A stretch of DNA of 64,000 bases, taken from Ctenosaura bakeri. Its lineage: Eukaryota > Chordata > Lepidosauria > Squamata > Iguanidae. The notes beneath the pieces are model-generated. The model was not told the DNA's origin. It saw only the letters and a list, made by a program, of their open reading frames with translations, and ran no database searches. Positions 62,411 through 64,000 of the stretch are shown here, one piece after another; position 1 is the first letter of the stretch; each line of letters opens with the position of its first letter. The stretch covers positions 186,001 to 250,000 of the forward strand of contig CAOLHI010000056.1 of assembly GCA_948474755.1 (NCBI GenBank), given 5' to 3'. Both the position numbers and the translations under genes were made by a program.

Positions 62411-63699
62411 AGGACCAGACCCTGATAACATCATCCACGTGACATCACACAGGGCAGACCCCTACAATCTCAGGGGAGGTTGTCTTTAGCAATCAGGTTT
62501 TGGAAATCTTAGAGCTTGGGTTAGGCCTGACCTGGCAACCTTATCCTTGAAGCCCAGGCAAATCTCCAGTTCTGCTACCATCTGATGCCAGCCCTGCTCT
62601 CAAGACAACTGTTGACAGCAGAGCAAGTCCTGACATCTTCCAAGTTATTCTGCAAACAATTGTTTGGTAAAGTCCTGATCTTTTTTTTAAAAAAATAAAA
62701 TAAAACTTGGGATGCCCCATCCCATACACACCCCCTCCCCACATACAACTCCCAGGATTCCTGGCAAAAACAGGAAGACTGCTCTGCTAGTTTTAGTTGG
62801 AATACCTTTTGTCTTATGATCATCCTGCTAGTTTTTCTGTCGGCTTTCACCCCCCACTCTCATCTAACCCCCACCCACCCCCAAGTATGGCCTTTGAGTG
62901 TTTTCCTATTAACCTTATCACCTGATGGGCAAAAGAAAAGGTTTAACGGAAGCTTAGGCCTAATTGGATGGTATTTCTGTATTTTCTTATGTAAAACTGG
63001 TTCTGGTCCATTGTTTTTATTTATTTGCAATAACTGTGCTCATTGGAGTTTGTAATGACAATGCCATGGGTGAAGAGAATTTGCTCTAAGTATTATTCTC
63101 TCCCTCCGTTATCTCCTGCCTCTCCTCTAAACTACGTCTCTCAGGAGAAAAGCTGCAACAGATTCCGACTGCAAAGACACCTTGCTGAGTACACACAGAG
63201 CTTCGGTTGTTTTTGGAGATGCCTTCTCCAGCTGTGTTTGAAATTGCTTTACAAATATCATGTTTGTATTTCCCCCCGCCCTGCGCTCTTCCTGCCTTGT
63301 GTACTCGCTAATACCGTACAAGGAAAGGATGAAGAAAAGCAGGGATGGAGCATCACAGGTAAGGGCCTGTACTGTGAATTGGGAAGTCTGCTGTGCAAGT
63401 CTTGCCTTTGCTATCAGTTTTTCTAAGAGCAAAGCAATGTCGTGGCCAGTTGAAATTCCATCCCCATATAGACTGGAGTAGGCAACACCTGCTGACGTGG
63501 GGCTGGTTTTCTTTCCATGGGACCTTCTGGGGGCTGCATGGATTGTCTCCTATGAATAAAACACTGGAAGTGGCTGGAAGTGCACATCTCATTTTGGAAA
63601 ATGGGATTTTTTTTACTGCTAAACATGCAGGGATGCCCTGTAACTTCCCTGCCTAGGAGACACAGGCTGGCATCCTGTTGACAGCATATACATGTTTAA
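62411..63699. other. Unassigned interval
   Basis: No gene that I can support. Overlapping small frames around 63043-63660 show no domain. The sequence is unique in the window, so a conserved element or a distant exon cannot be excluded without comparison. Confidence 0.35.
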
Positions 63700-63819
63700 G
63701 GCCATTTCCACACAATACTGTTATACGGCTATTGTTCCACTTTCAGCATCCTATGGAATCCTGGGGTTTGCAGTTTAGGGAGGGGCCATTGAGGCCCCTC
63801 CCTAAACTGCAAACCTCAG
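63700..63819. mobile_element. Family A element, copy 31, interrupted by family E
   Basis: The left arm and apex are present up to CTGCAAACCTCA, where family E copy 2 enters. The right arm must lie beyond the window. Confidence 0.85.
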
Positions 63820-64000
63820 GGCCCTTTTCGCACGGCATTTTTGATGCCAAAGGGCCCCTTGAGTGTCGTGCAAATGTGAGGAGCAGTCCACATGACACAC
63901 TCACATTTGCACGATGCTCCAGGGCCTGACATGGACCTTGCACGCATTTTTTCATTGTCGGTTTGAAGCCGAAAATGCTGCGCGGTCACACATCGCTCTG
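63820..64000. mobile_element. Family E element, copy 2 (cut by window end)
   Basis: It starts GGCCCTTTTCGCACGGC and matches the left 180 bp of 32607-33004: 'ATGACACACTCACA', 'GCACGATGCTCCAGGG', and the stem TTGTCGGTTTGAAGCCGAAAA. The right end is outside the window. Confidence 0.75.

Noticed and set aside
1314..63819. CRISPR-like periodic repeats
   Set aside because: The palindromic repeats are dispersed, 180-202 bp long, flanked by target duplications and set in eukaryotic DNA. There are no regular spacers.

Overview
This window reads as vertebrate nuclear DNA, most likely from a squamate reptile. I see no intact host gene, rRNA, tRNA gene or CRISPR array. The lineage call rests on three repeat types: many 5'-truncated CR1 LINE copies ending in reiterated ATTCTATG-type tails, a Sauria-type tRNA SINE at 29136-29356, and RTE/BovB-like LINE fragments. 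Every long open frame lies in a transposable element, a palindrome or a low-complexity tract. The setting looks like a gene desert or a very long intron. At least five unique AT-rich blocks (about 7.73-8.15, 21.9-22.4, 38.59-38.88, 43.69-44.01 and 51.9-52.4 kb) have the look of conserved regulatory DNA, but only a genome alignment could prove that.

The dominant feature is a superfamily of short foldback elements with GGCC(A/C)(T/C)TTYCGCA termini. Family A is a 180-202 bp near-perfect hairpin with about 31 copies or pieces. Families here named B (440 bp), D (467-499 bp), E (398 bp), F (369-460 bp) and G (about 646 bp) share its termini. Where both edges survive, most copies are flanked by an exact 3-bp target duplication (13 A copies and 5 B/D/F copies). 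No transposase is present, so all look non-autonomous. The 3-bp duplication and GGCC ends point to PIF/Harbinger or another 3-bp-TSD superfamily, but this is unproven.

Other mobile DNA: one solo-LTR family with TGTTAC...GTAACA ends and 4-bp duplications (2257-3130, 4964-5872, 17606-18463, 41407-42305, 59667-60506); three or four further LTR-like blocks; a hAT-type element with a perfect 8-bp duplication (41326-42881) that encloses one solo LTR; Tigger-like elements; tRNA-derived SINEs; a Penelope-like insertion with a hammerhead-like motif (50677-50934); and several repeats I cannot name (families H, I, J, K and N).

Layout: 0-6 kb CR1, SINE, two LTRs and the K/A/B triple nest; 6-9.3 kb old CR1, candidate conserved block with a CTCF-like site, CR1; 9.9-14.6 kb A copies, a Tigger-like element and a shuffled CR1/RTE block; 15.7-21.7 kb RTE/F nest, K repeats, LTR, CR1; 21.9-26.4 kb candidate conserved block, tail-to-tail CR1 pair, J repeats; 27-33.7 kb H repeats, Sauria SINE, old CR1 with E and A insertions; 34-40 kb hAT-like piece, long polypurine tract, K and CR1, homeodomain-core-rich block; 40-50 kb G, hAT with LTR, D elements and a composite palindrome; 50.5-58.6 kb SINE with Penelope-like insert, candidate conserved block, D3 with LTR, a templated short insertion and CR1; 59-64 kb F with LTR, CR1 with B, and an A/E nest cut by the window edge. 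The nesting gives a relative chronology: K, Tigger, CR1, SINE and RTE are hosts; A inserts into them; B, D and E insert into A.
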